NCBI RefSeq assembly: GCF_030409215.1
Contig: NZ_JAUFPL010000001.1
Span: forward strand, 1-64,000
DNA length: 64,000 bases
Source of the DNA: Halomonas ramblicola
GTDB taxonomy: Bacteria > Pseudomonadota > Gammaproteobacteria > Pseudomonadales > Halomonadaceae
Direction: 5' to 3'
The position numbers and the translations under genes are program-made. Below are positions 8,711 through 16,303 of this stretch, piece by piece; the first letter of the stretch is position 1, and each line of letters opens with the position of its first letter. Below the pieces are notes generated by a model, which saw only the letters and a program-made list of their open reading frames with translations, did not search any database and was not told the DNA's origin.

Positions 8711-9718
8711 ATGACGCCGTTCCCGCCACCCGAACCCCGCAATCCCGACGGCGCGCTCCGCCGCGTGGGGGTCGAGATCGAGTTCGCCGGCCTGCCTCCG
8801 TTGGAAACCGCCGAGGTCGTCCGAGAGCTGTTCGGCGGCGAACTGGTGGCGCTCAGCGCCCACCGGATCCGGGTCGAGGCGACCCGCTGGGGCACCTTCA
8901 TCATCGAGCTCGATACCCAGTACGCCCACCCGGACGAGGCGGTGCTCGACGCCGGGCCCAGGGACGACACCGAGTGGGAGCGCCAGCGCCACCAGATGCG
9001 GGTCGACTTCCACACCCGCACCCGGGAACTGATCGGCGACGTGGTCACCGGCCTGGTGCCCACCGAGATCGTCTGCCCCCCGGTGCCCTGGAACGAGCTG
9101 GGAGCGCTCGACGCCCTGTTCATCGCACTGCGCGAGCACGGCGCCAAGGGCACCGACGACAGCCTGCTCTACGGCTTCGGCCTGCACCTCAACCCCGAGG
9201 CACCGAGCCTCGAGCCCCGAAGCCTGCTGGACCACCTGCGCGCCTACCTGCTCAGCGCGGAGTGGCTGCGCGAGCAGATCGACGTCGACATCACCCGCGA
9301 GGTGCTGCCCCACGCCAACCCCTTCCCCAGGCCCTATGCCCTCAAGGTGCTCGCCCCGGACTACGCCCCGGACCTGGACACCCTGATCGGCGACTACCTG
9401 GAGGAGAACCCGACCCGCAACCGCGAGCTCGATATGACCCCACTGTTCGCCCAGCTGCGCCCGGACTTCCCCCACGAGCTGTTTCGCAACAAGCTGGTCA
9501 AGCCGCGACCGACCTACCATTACCGGCTGCCCGATGCCCGCCTGTCGCTGGCCGGCTGGGGCGCGACCATGGAGTGGAACCGCTGGATCGAGGTGGAGAA
9601 GCTGGCCGCCGACCAGGAGGCCCTGCGCCGCCGCGGCGCGGCCTTCGTGGCGAAACACACCCGCTCGCCACTGGCGCGCCTGTGGTTGCGGATGCGCGGC
9701 TGGATGAGGGCCCCGTGA
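8711..9718 (+). CDS. Amidoligase-family (COOH-NH2 ligase) enzyme, PF12224 type
   Basis: A 335-residue protein with the hallmark GVEIEF motif at residues 20-25 (RRVGVEIEFAGL), the Glu-x-Glu metal/ATP-binding strand of glutamine-synthetase-like amidoligases. Later segments (KVLAPDYAPDLDTLIGDYLE, HYRLPDARLSLAGW) match my recollection of the proteobacterial amidoligase_2 family. The start at 8711 is preceded by AGGATG. Its stop overlaps the GTG start of a class-I glutamine amidotransferase-like hydrolase, a gene pairing described for this family in comparative genomics. The predicted chemistry is ATP-dependent amide-bond formation between an amine and a carboxylate; the substrate is unknown. TATGAT at 8667-8672 is a possible -10 element. 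Confidence 0.85.
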   Translation: MTPFPPPEPRNPDGALRRVGVEIEFAGLPPLETAEVVRELFGGELVALSAHRIRVEATRWGTFIIELDTQYAHPDEAVLDAGPRDDTEWERQRHQMRVDFHTRTRELIGDVVTGLVPTEIVCPPVPWNELGALDALFIALREHGAKGTDDSLLYGFGLHLNPEAPSLEPRSLLDHLRAYLLSAEWLREQIDVDITREVLPHANPFPRPYALKVLAPDYAPDLDTLIGDYLEENPTRNRELDMTPLFAQLRPDFPHELFRNKLVKPRPTYHYRLPDARLSLAGWGATMEWNRWIEVEKLAADQEALRRRGAAFVAKHTRSPLARLWLRMRGWMRAP

Positions 9719-10452
9719 GTCGGCGCAGACCACAGCGGCCGCTGATCGGCATCACCACCTCGGACGACAAGAGCCAGATCGCCTGGCTCTTCGACTGGTT
9801 CGCGGTGTGGCGCCACGGCGGCCACCCGCTGCGCCTGTCGCCTTCGCGCCCCCGGCCCGAGCGCCTCGACGGCCTGATCATCGGCGGCGGCGACGACATC
9901 CAGGCCCACCTCTACGATGCCGAGATGCAGCTCGACGTGCGCGTCGACCCCCAGCGCGACGAGCTGGAGCTGGAGCTGCTGGAGACCTTCATCCCGCGCG
10001 GCATCCCCGTGCTCGGCATCTGTCGCGGCGCCCAGCTGATCAACGTCTACCGCGGCGGCACCCTGGACCCGGACATCTACACCACCCATGAGGGCCTGAA
10101 ACGCCGCCGCACCGTGCTGCCGCGCAAGACCGTGGACATCGTCGGCGCGAGTCAGCTGCACCGCATCCTGGGGGTCAGCTGGTGCCGCATCAACAGCCTG
10201 CACCATCAGGCCGTCCAGGAGGCCGGCCGCGGCATCGAGATCGTCGCCCGCGACCGCGACGGCCTGGTGCAGGGCATCGAGTCCCGCGACCACGACTTCC
10301 TGATCGGCGTGCAATGGCACCCTGAGTGGCTGGTCTTCAACCGCCCCCAGCAGCGCCTGATCCGCGCCCTGATCCGCGCCGCCCGGCGCGATGATCCCCA
10401 AAAAGCGCCGGGGCCACCCGTGGGTGGCCCCGGCGCATCATGGGGCGGGTGA
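9715..10452 (+). CDS. Class-I glutamine amidotransferase / gamma-glutamyl hydrolase (PuuD-like)
   Basis: A 245-residue protein starting with GTG at 9715, overlapping the amidoligase stop (GTGA). The catalytic triad is complete: Cys103 in GICRGAQLIN and His202 and Glu204 in GVQWHPEW. GGGDDIQ near residue 57 is the oxyanion region seen in PuuD-like peptidase C26 enzymes. It probably hydrolyses a gamma-glutamyl amide made or handled by the preceding amidoligase. The final 20 residues (about 226-245) are low-complexity and are encoded by a perfect hairpin that serves as terminator of the convergent osmC gene, so the C-terminus may be an accidental extension. Confidence 0.85.
   Translation: MSRRRPQRPLIGITTSDDKSQIAWLFDWFAVWRHGGHPLRLSPSRPRPERLDGLIIGGGDDIQAHLYDAEMQLDVRVDPQRDELELELLETFIPRGIPVLGICRGAQLINVYRGGTLDPDIYTTHEGLKRRRTVLPRKTVDIVGASQLHRILGVSWCRINSLHHQAVQEAGRGIEIVARDRDGLVQGIESRDHDFLIGVQWHPEWLVFNRPQQRLIRALIRAARRDDPQKAPGPPVGGPGASWGG
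10400..10436 (-). terminator. Rho-independent terminator for osmC, inside the 3' end of the opposing gene
   Basis: A perfect 15 bp stem (10405-10419 paired with 10422-10436) with a two-base gap is followed, on the minus strand, by TTTTT (plus-strand AAAAA at 10400-10404). This is a canonical terminator for osmC, whose stop is at 10465. It lies fully inside the open frame of the convergent glutamine amidotransferase-like gene, which stops at 10452. Confidence 0.85.
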
Positions 10453-10464
10453 GCGGCTCGGCCC

Positions 10465-10896
10465 TCAGCCCTCCAGCTTGGCGTCCAGGCTGATCTCGGC
10501 ATTGAACAGCTTGGAGACCGGGCACCCTTCCTTGGCCTTGTTGGCGGCATCCTGGAAGGCCGCGTCGTCGGCGCCGGGGATGTTGGCGCGGGTCTCGAGG
10601 TGGATCGCGGTGATGCTGAAGCCACCCTCGTCCTCCTCCAGAGAGACCGTGGCCTGGGTGGCGATGCGCTCGGGCGTGTAGCCCGCCTCGCCGAGGATCA
10701 GCGACAGCGCCATGGAGTAGCAGCTGGCATGGGCCGCGCCGATCAGCTCCTCGGGGTTGGAGCCGGCCTCGCCCTCGAAACGCTTGGCGAAGCTGTAGGG
10801 CACGTCATGGAGCACGCCGCTCTGGGTGGACACCTTTCCCTTGCCGTCCTTGATGCCGCCCTGCCAGACGGCGCTGCCGTTCTTCTTGATGCTCAT
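10465..10896 (-). CDS. osmC: OsmC-type peroxiredoxin
   Basis: A 143-residue protein, the same length as E. coli OsmC. The two redox cysteines fall at Cys59 (IGAAHASCYSMAL) and Cys125 (KEGCPVSKLF), the same positions as in E. coli OsmC. The enzyme reduces organic hydroperoxides through a Cys59 sulfenate and a disulfide with Cys125, in the cytoplasm; it is usually induced by osmotic shock and stationary phase. The start at 10896 (MSIKKNGSAVWQGG) follows AGAAGGAG. It is transcribed toward the amidotransferase gene and ends in the shared hairpin. Confidence 0.95.
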   Translation of the reverse strand: MSIKKNGSAVWQGGIKDGKGKVSTQSGVLHDVPYSFAKRFEGEAGSNPEELIGAAHASCYSMALSLILGEAGYTPERIATQATVSLEEDEGGFSITAIHLETRANIPGADDAAFQDAANKAKEGCPVSKLFNAEISLDAKLEG

Positions 10897-11063
10897 GTCG
10901 ACTCCTTCTGTTGCGGGATAGCTCGTTGGGTGGGTCGAAGCGTTACCTATACACGATAGACCATGGGGATGACATCCCCCGGGCACAAGACCCCATTGCA
11001 TCCCGGTCGGTCGACGACCAGAATATATGGAAAATACTTCCAAAACCACCAGGAGCCAGCGCC

Positions 11064-11963
11064 ATGACCACCCCGCCCCGCGTCACCCTCACCGCCACCC
11101 AACACGAGCCCACCGTCGAGCTGCCCGCCATCGGCCAGGGCACCTGGTTCATGGGCGAGGGCCTGGCCCCGCGCCGCGACGAGGTGCGCGCCCTGCAGCG
11201 CGGCCTGGAGCTGGGCCTCTCGCTGATCGACACCGCCGAGATGTACGGCGACGGCGGCGCCGAGGAGGTGGTGGGCGAGGCGCTCACCGGTCGCCGCGAC
11301 GACGCCTTCCTGGTCTCCAAGGTCTATCCCTGGAACGCCGGCCGCGACTCCGCCATCGCCGCCTGCGAGGCGAGCCTGGCGCGCCTGGGCACCGATCATC
11401 TCGACCTCTACCTGCTGCACTGGCCGGGCGGCATTCCCCTGGAGGAGACCCTGGAGGCCTTCGAGCGCCTGCGTGAGGCGGGCAAGATCCGCCGCTTCGG
11501 CGTCTCCAACTTCGACGTGGACGAGATGGCCGCACTGCATGGCCTGCCCGGCGGCGCGGCCTGCGCGGTGAACCAGGTGCTCTACCACCTGGGCTCGCGG
11601 GGCATCGAGCACGCCCTGCTGCCCTGGCAGCGCGAGCATGGCATCCCCGCCATGGCCTACTGCCCGCTGGCCCAGGCCGGGGGACTGCGCCGCGACCTGC
11701 TCGGCCACCCCGAGGTGCGGGATATCGCCTCGGGGCTCGGCATCACTCCCGGCCAGTTGCTGCTGGCCTGGGCGACCCGCCCCGTGGACGCCCGGCGTGG
11801 CGACGCCCGGCGCGACGTTATCGCCATTCCCAAGGCCACCCAGCTCGAGCACGTGGAGCAGAACGCCGCCGCCCTGGCGGTCGAGCTGGACGAATCGAGC
11901 CTCGCCCGTCTCGACGCCGCCTTCCCGGCGCCGAGCCGCAAGCCACCGCTGGATATCGTCTAG
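11064..11963 (+). CDS. Aldo/keto reductase family oxidoreductase
   Basis: A 299-residue NAD(P)H-dependent (alpha/beta)8 enzyme. The catalytic tetrad region is visible: Asp and Tyr in LIDTAEMYGDGGAEEVVGEA, Lys in FLVSKVYPWN, His in YLLHWPGG. The cofactor-binding end carries IAIPKATQLEHVEQNAAAL. It resembles the YeaE/DkgA-like reductases acting on aldehydes and alpha-keto compounds; the substrate is not known. The start at 11064 follows AGGAG at 11051. Its last 54 bp (11910-11963) are repeated at 14885-14938 next to the DUF1415 gene, showing that the following 2.9 kb was inserted at or near its 3' end. Confidence 0.92.
   Translation: MTTPPRVTLTATQHEPTVELPAIGQGTWFMGEGLAPRRDEVRALQRGLELGLSLIDTAEMYGDGGAEEVVGEALTGRRDDAFLVSKVYPWNAGRDSAIAACEASLARLGTDHLDLYLLHWPGGIPLEETLEAFERLREAGKIRRFGVSNFDVDEMAALHGLPGGAACAVNQVLYHLGSRGIEHALLPWQREHGIPAMAYCPLAQAGGLRRDLLGHPEVRDIASGLGITPGQLLLAWATRPVDARRGDARRDVIAIPKATQLEHVEQNAAALAVELDESSLARLDAAFPAPSRKPPLDIV
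11910..11963 (+). repeat. Left copy of the 54 bp direct repeat bounding the LysR-TmpB-TmpA insert
   Basis: These are the last 17 sense codons and the stop of the aldo/keto reductase gene. The segment matches 14885-14938 at 50 of 54 positions, with the differences scattered as in diverged homologues rather than an exact target-site duplication. The two copies enclose about 2.9 kb. The divergence suggests that one copy came with the incoming DNA and the other is the resident 3' end. Confidence 0.85.
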
Positions 11964-12093
11964 GTCTTGCCTAAGGGAGCACCGCTATGGTGCTCTCCCC
12001 TTCGCTTGGCGATAATCCCTGGACGCATACGACGCTATCGCTCCTTGGCGTTGCCGATATATCCCCACGCTCCGCAGGCCAACGATCGCCCCG

Positions 12094-13011
12094 ATGAACC
12101 ACAAGCTCCCTTCCCTGCAATCCCTGGTCGCCTTCGAGGCCACGGTGCGGCTGGGCTCAATGACGGCCGCCGCCGAGGAGGAGCGCACGACACAACCGAC
12201 CATCTCGCAGCGTATCCGTACCCTGGAGGAACGGCTGGGCCTGCCGGTGTTCGATCGACAGGGATCCCGCCTGACGCTCACGGTCCAGGGCGAACGCTTC
12301 TTTCGGGAGATCTCGCCCAATCTCAAGGAGATCCGCGATGCCTGCGAGCGACTGATCCAGCATGGCCAACGGCCTTCGCCCTCGGTGACGATCGCCGCCG
12401 GCTCGGGCTTCACGCACCTCTGGCTGCTGCCGCAGTTGCCGGCGCTCAAACGCGCCTTCCCGAGCTTCACGTTCAAGCTGATGCCCATCGACCGGGCCGA
12501 CGACCCCGAACTGCAGGCCGCCGACATCGCCATCCGCTTCGGCCCCTACATGCCGCAGGACGCGGGGCGGCTGGTGGCCAGCGAGGCGGTCTTTCCGGTG
12601 TGCAGTCCCGACTATGCAAGCGCCCATGGCCTGACCGACGTGCTCACGGCACCGGATCTCCCGGAGCTGTCGCTGCTGCACCAGGACATCAAGGATCCGC
12701 GCTGGCTCGACTGGACCCAGTGGTGCCAGCATGCCGGGCTGAGCCTGGAGCCAAGCGACGACGTCTTCGCCTACCACAACTATGCCCTGCTGCTGAACGC
12801 CGCGCTGGCCGGCCAGGGGGTGGCGCTGGGCTGGTCGCCGCTGATCGAGGACTACCTGGCGAGCGGTCAGCTGATCGCCCTGGGCCCCCGCGTGACGCGC
12901 CAGGACTATGGCTACTGGCTCAGCGTCAAGCATCATCGCAGCGCGATCATCCAGCCGATCGGCGACTGGCTGATCGACGCCGTCCATCGGCAGGGAGCCT
13001 GCACCACCTGA
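12094..13011 (+). CDS. LysR-family transcriptional regulator (GcvA-like)
   Basis: A 305-residue protein with a LysR winged helix at the N-terminus (LQSLVAFEATVRLGSMTAAA, TQPTISQRIRTLEERLGLPV) and a type-2 periplasmic-like effector domain (VTIAAGSGFTHLWLLPQLPAL, ADIAIRFG). The spacing and the conserved DIAIRFG are typical of GcvA-like members. It lies inside the 2.9 kb insert and is convergent with the TmpB/TmpA-like operon, only 13 bp from the tmpB-like stop. LysR regulators are known companions of tmpAB phosphonate genes, so control of these genes is a reasonable inference although the usual divergent arrangement is absent. Confidence 0.9.
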   Translation: MNHKLPSLQSLVAFEATVRLGSMTAAAEEERTTQPTISQRIRTLEERLGLPVFDRQGSRLTLTVQGERFFREISPNLKEIRDACERLIQHGQRPSPSVTIAAGSGFTHLWLLPQLPALKRAFPSFTFKLMPIDRADDPELQAADIAIRFGPYMPQDAGRLVASEAVFPVCSPDYASAHGLTDVLTAPDLPELSLLHQDIKDPRWLDWTQWCQHAGLSLEPSDDVFAYHNYALLLNAALAGQGVALGWSPLIEDYLASGQLIALGPRVTRQDYGYWLSVKHHRSAIIQPIGDWLIDAVHRQGACTT

Positions 13012-13024
13012 GGCCTCGGGGGCA

Positions 13025-13612
13025 TCAAGGCTCGCGCGGGTGCTCCTCGCCGATCACCGCCGGGTCGAAGGGCGTGCGCGAGAACACCCGGCGCAGCATC
13101 GGCTCGAAGTGCTCGAGCGGCGGCGTCGGGTAGTCCGGGTCGAAGGCGGCCTGGTCATAGCGCTCGCAGAAGTCGACGCAGCTCTGGTACCAGGGGTGAT
13201 CCTGGTAGCGGTCGCGCTCGTTCGGATCCTCGCCGAAGTGGTGGGCGTAGTAGAACGTCTGGAACAACCCGTGGTGGTGCACCACCCAGGTGACCTCGCC
13301 GCGCACGTAGGGGCGGATGATCGACGCGGCCAGCTGGGAGTGGTTGTAGGGCGCCAGCTCGTCGCCGAGATCGTGCAGCAGGGCGCCGACGATCATGTCC
13401 TCATCGGCGCCGTCGGCCTCGGCGCGGGCGGCCGACTGCAGCGAATGCTCCAGCCGCGACACCCGGTAGCCGCTCAGGCTGTGATCCAGATGACGCAGGG
13501 CACGGAGCAGGCGGTCCACCAGCCCCTGGTTGAACTCGTCCTCCAGGCGCTCGAGGAAGACATACTCTTCCCGGGTGCCGTCCTTCATCTGCCGGAACGC
13601 GACCTGTTCCAT
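13025..13612 (-). CDS. HD-domain mixed-valence di-iron oxygenase, PhnZ/TmpB-like
   Basis: A 195-residue HD-domain protein. Likely iron ligands are His56 (RLEHSLQS), His80-Asp81 (GALLHDLGDELAPYNH), His91, a His in VVHHHG (112-114) and Asp153 (ERYDQAAFDPDY), the arrangement of PhnZ-type enzymes. These cleave a carbon-phosphorus bond of 1-hydroxyphosphonates using O2 and an Fe(II)/Fe(III) pair. The N-terminal TREEYVFLE resembles the substrate-binding segment of this group. It follows the TmpA-like dioxygenase with a single base between the genes, matching the known two-step hydroxylation then cleavage of 2-(trimethylamino)ethylphosphonate to phosphate and glycine betaine. The exact substrate is inferred from the pairing. 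Confidence 0.8.
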   Translation of the reverse strand: MEQVAFRQMKDGTREEYVFLERLEDEFNQGLVDRLLRALRHLDHSLSGYRVSRLEHSLQSAARAEADGADEDMIVGALLHDLGDELAPYNHSQLAASIIRPYVRGEVTWVVHHHGLFQTFYYAHHFGEDPNERDRYQDHPWYQSCVDFCERYDQAAFDPDYPTPPLEHFEPMLRRVFSRTPFDPAVIGEEHPREP

Positions 13613-13613
13613 T

Positions 13614-14747
13614 TCAGGCGACCTCCTCGATCGAATCAGGGTGTTTCAGCAGGCTCGCGAAGCGCTCTCGCGGGCCGTCGGTGTCGAGGTAGCAGCCCTG
13701 CAGGTGGCGATGCCCCTCGTGGGTATCGTAGCGGGTGCGCCCGTGCAGCACGCGGCTGTTGTCGAACATCATCAGCTCGCCGGCGCCCAGGGCGAAGCGC
13801 ACCTCGTAGGCCGGGTCCGAGAACAGCTCCCCGAGCCGCTGGCGGGCGCGATGGAACAGCCGCGTCTGGGCATCGGGGAGCAGCGGCAGGGCGTCCAGGC
13901 GCGGGCTGTAATGGACCCCGGTCGGATGACCATCGTCGTCGGTCTGGATCATGGTGCGGTGGGTGACCAGCTCGGTCCCGGCGTCGACGAAGCGGAAACG
14001 CACCGGAGTGGTCTTGAGCAGCGCGTAGCCCTCGGGGGTCTCGTGGCGCAGCCGCTCGAGCACCTTGAGGCTGTCGACCAGCGTCGAGAGCCCGCCGGAG
14101 GTCTCGTTGACCAGGCAGTGCAGCAACTGGATGCCCGGTACCGGGTTGCGGTAGGGGTTGTCGGTGTGCGGGCCGAGCGCCACGCTGCGATAGGCCAGGT
14201 CGTTGCCGCTCGGCCGCGAGTAGACCTCGAAGTAGCGGCCGAAGTTGGTCTCCTTGACGTAGCCATAGTGGCCGCCGACCTGGAGGATGCGTTCGGGGTC
14301 GGTGGGCACGCCGTAGAGCACGAGATAACCGTAACGCAGATAGGCATCCAGCGAGGCGCGGAAGTACGCCGGCTCCTCGAGCACCCGCCGCCAGTCGAAG
14401 CGCACTCGCTGCCGATCCAGGCTGGCGTCCCAGGGCTCGGCCGCGGGGAAGATCGTGGTGTCGCCCAGCTCGTCGGCCAGCACGCGGAGGTCAAAGGTCT
14501 CGCGATGGCCATCGCTGAACGCGAGCGCCACATGGTGCTCGTCGATCCGGGTCGCGCGTTCGAGCGTCAGCGCCGCGTCGAGGGCGTGGGAATCGAACAG
14601 GCGCTGCCGGGTCATCGGCTCCAGCTGGTCGGGCGCCTGGGTCCGTTCACGCAACCACAGTGGGCTGATCTCCCGTGACTGCTCCCCGTCGTCGAGGACG
14701 ATCGACGGGGGCTGCTCGTGAACGACGAACGCAGGGCGGGTGAACAT
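13614..14747 (-). CDS. Fe(II)/2-oxoglutarate dioxygenase, gamma-butyrobetaine hydroxylase/TmpA-like
   Basis: A 377-residue protein of the BBOX/TauD superfamily. The iron triad is His194 and Asp196 (LGPHTDNPYRNP) and His335 (FDNSRVLHGRTRYD); the Arg337/Arg339 region would bind 2-oxoglutarate. The N-terminal domain keeps the WLRERTQAP segment of BBOX-like proteins but has no Cys in the first 210 residues, so the zinc site of canonical gamma-butyrobetaine hydroxylases is absent. The start at 14747 gives MFTRPAFVVHEQPP. Paired with the PhnZ-like gene, the best reading is TmpA, which hydroxylates 2-(trimethylamino)ethylphosphonate at C1. A carnitine-type hydroxylase is the alternative, but the neighbour argues against it. 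Confidence 0.8.
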   Translation of the reverse strand: MFTRPAFVVHEQPPSIVLDDGEQSREISPLWLRERTQAPDQLEPMTRQRLFDSHALDAALTLERATRIDEHHVALAFSDGHRETFDLRVLADELGDTTIFPAAEPWDASLDRQRVRFDWRRVLEEPAYFRASLDAYLRYGYLVLYGVPTDPERILQVGGHYGYVKETNFGRYFEVYSRPSGNDLAYRSVALGPHTDNPYRNPVPGIQLLHCLVNETSGGLSTLVDSLKVLERLRHETPEGYALLKTTPVRFRFVDAGTELVTHRTMIQTDDDGHPTGVHYSPRLDALPLLPDAQTRLFHRARQRLGELFSDPAYEVRFALGAGELMMFDNSRVLHGRTRYDTHEGHRHLQGCYLDTDGPRERFASLLKHPDSIEEVA

Positions 14748-14884
14748 CTCGGGCTTCCTCGTGTGGCTTGGGTCATCACGCTGGCGATTGCTGGCATGGT
14801 GACGGGCGAGCCGCCGCACGAGTAGGGCCGGCGCCTTATCCCCCGGCATGCAATTTTCTTATGGCTCCGTGTGTTTCCCGTCCG

Positions 14885-14938
14885 CTCGGCGCCGCCTTCC
14901 CGGCGCCGAGGCACAAGCCGCCGCTGGATATCGTCTAG
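14885..14938 (+). pseudogene. Orphan 3' end of the aldo/keto reductase gene (right insertion scar)
   Basis: Read in frame, this segment encodes LGAAFPAPRHKPPLDIV then stop, against LDAAFPAPSRKPPLDIV then stop at the end of the intact aldo/keto reductase gene. Its TAG shares the tetranucleotide CTAG (14935-14938) with the stop of the convergent DUF1415 gene. In the ancestral chromosome the two genes therefore probably ended tail to tail on this CTAG, and the 2.9 kb insert separated them. There is no upstream coding region for it here. Confidence 0.85.
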
Positions 14939-15486
14939 TCTCGGCCGCGCAACTCGGCCAGCGCCCGGGCCAGACTGGCGTGGCCCAGCTCGCGCATCGC
15001 CACGATATTGCGTTCCGGAATCCGCTCCGGGTCGGGATAGTGCGCTAGCGCCCGCTCCAGCCCCGCCTCGCGCAGCAGGTGCCATATCGGGAAGGGCGAG
15101 CGGTTGGTGAAGTTGGCGGGATCGTCCGGCTCGGCGTCCGCGAAGACGTAGTCCGGGTGGAAGCTGGCCAGCTGGTAGGTGCCTTCAAAGCCCTGCTCCG
15201 CCAGCAGCGCCTCGGCGACGGCCAGCAGGTCCAGGTAGTCGTCGAAGTCCTCGAGGCCCTCGGTGAGCACCAGCAGGGTGGTCTCCACCGTCGGCGTCGC
15301 GTCCAGGTGGCGGCACTCATCGAACAGCGCCAGCAGCGCCGCCTGGCGGTCGCGGGCCGGCACCGCCACGTAGCGGATGCCGTCGCGGGCCAGCTCGCGG
15401 CCGGCGAAGGGGCAGACGTCGCGGGCGACGACGAAGGTCTCCACCCAGGCACGGGTGGCGGCGAGGGGATCGGGGGAGAGGGGCAT
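14935..15486 (-). CDS. DUF1415 family protein
   Basis: A 183-residue cytoplasmic protein of the uncharacterised DUF1415 family. Conserved features visible are WVETFVVARDVCPFAGREL near the N-terminus, TTLLVLTEGLEDFDDYLDLL, YQLASFHPDYVFA, and NRSPFPIWHLLREA with PERIPERNI near the end. The invariant Cys in DVCPFA is present. The start at 15486 is chosen over 15549 because the conserved region begins there. Its stop overlaps the orphan reductase 3' end. The function is unknown. Confidence 0.88.
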   Translation of the reverse strand: MPLSPDPLAATRAWVETFVVARDVCPFAGRELARDGIRYVAVPARDRQAALLALFDECRHLDATPTVETTLLVLTEGLEDFDDYLDLLAVAEALLAEQGFEGTYQLASFHPDYVFADAEPDDPANFTNRSPFPIWHLLREAGLERALAHYPDPERIPERNIVAMRELGHASLARALAELRGRD

Positions 15487-15538
15487 GGTCGCCTCGTGCG
15501 GGAACGGGAGCGCCAGTATAGCCCAGCGGCGCCGCTCC

Positions 15539-16228
15539 CTACCCGCCACGCCGGGAGGCCAGGCGATCCGCCAGCCGGGTCGGCTCCGGCAGCTTGGTGC
15601 GCCCCAGGCAGCGGATGACCCACGCGAGCGCCGTGGGCAGCGACAGCCGATGCCCCGGCGAGACGTACACCGGCTTCACCCCGCTGCGCGAGCGCAGCAC
15701 CGCGCCGATCGTCTCGTCCTCCGGGCCGTCGGTGAGCGGTGCCCAGTCGCCCCGCTCGGGCCCCGGCTCCTCGTGGCGACCGCACAGCCGCGACTTGGCC
15801 ACGCCGATGGTCGGCAGGTCGAGCCACAGCCCCAGGTGGCTGGCCACGCCGATCCGTCGCGGATGGGCGATGCCCTGGCCATCCACCATCACCAGCTCCG
15901 GTCGGGTCGCCAGCGTCGCGAAGGCGCCCAGTGCCGCCGGCACCTCGCGGAACGACAAGAGCCCCGGCACATAGGGCATGCGCGTCGGCTCGCGATGCAC
16001 CGCCTGCTCGACCACCTCGAACTCCCCCGCCCCTCCCGGGGGCCAGGCCAATACCACCACCGCCGCCCGGGTGATCTCGCCATCCTGCTCGAAACCGATG
16101 TCCACCCCGGCGATATGGCGCACCGGCGCCAGGCGATCGGCCCGCTCGACCTGGCCGGCTAGGCACCGCTGCAGGGCGATGGCCTCGACCGGGGCCAGGT
16201 TCCAGTCGTGCAAGGGGGTGGTCGGCAT
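15539..16228 (-). CDS. nfi: Endonuclease V (deoxyinosine 3' endonuclease)
   Basis: A 229-residue protein, close to the 223 residues of E. coli Nfi. It shows the core HIAGVDIGFEQDG (first catalytic Asp), VPGLLSFREVPA (catalytic Glu), VMVDGQGIAHPRRIGVASHLG (Asp plus DNA-binding motif), GVAKSRLCG and PVYVSPGHRLSLPTA. It nicks DNA at the second phosphodiester bond 3' to deoxyinosine, starting repair of deaminated adenine. The start at 16228 is preceded by AGGGAG at the right spacing; an ATG at 16252 would add eight residues. It is divergent from sbcD. Confidence 0.92.
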   Translation of the reverse strand: MPTTPLHDWNLAPVEAIALQRCLAGQVERADRLAPVRHIAGVDIGFEQDGEITRAAVVVLAWPPGGAGEFEVVEQAVHREPTRMPYVPGLLSFREVPAALGAFATLATRPELVMVDGQGIAHPRRIGVASHLGLWLDLPTIGVAKSRLCGRHEEPGPERGDWAPLTDGPEDETIGAVLRSRSGVKPVYVSPGHRLSLPTALAWVIRCLGRTKLPEPTRLADRLASRRGG

Positions 16229-16303
16229 GGGGGCTCCCTGATTCGTCGGCATCGCTCGGGTTAGACTACGGCTTTTGCCGTCCGAGGGAACAGCGGGGAG
16301 CCG

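Noticed and set aside
6172..10452. A 1426-codon plus-strand open frame
   Set aside because: It is mostly the antisense shadow of the MscS gene and a shadow of the amidoligase gene; only the last 246 codons (9715-10452) form a real gene with its own GTG start and conserved motifs.
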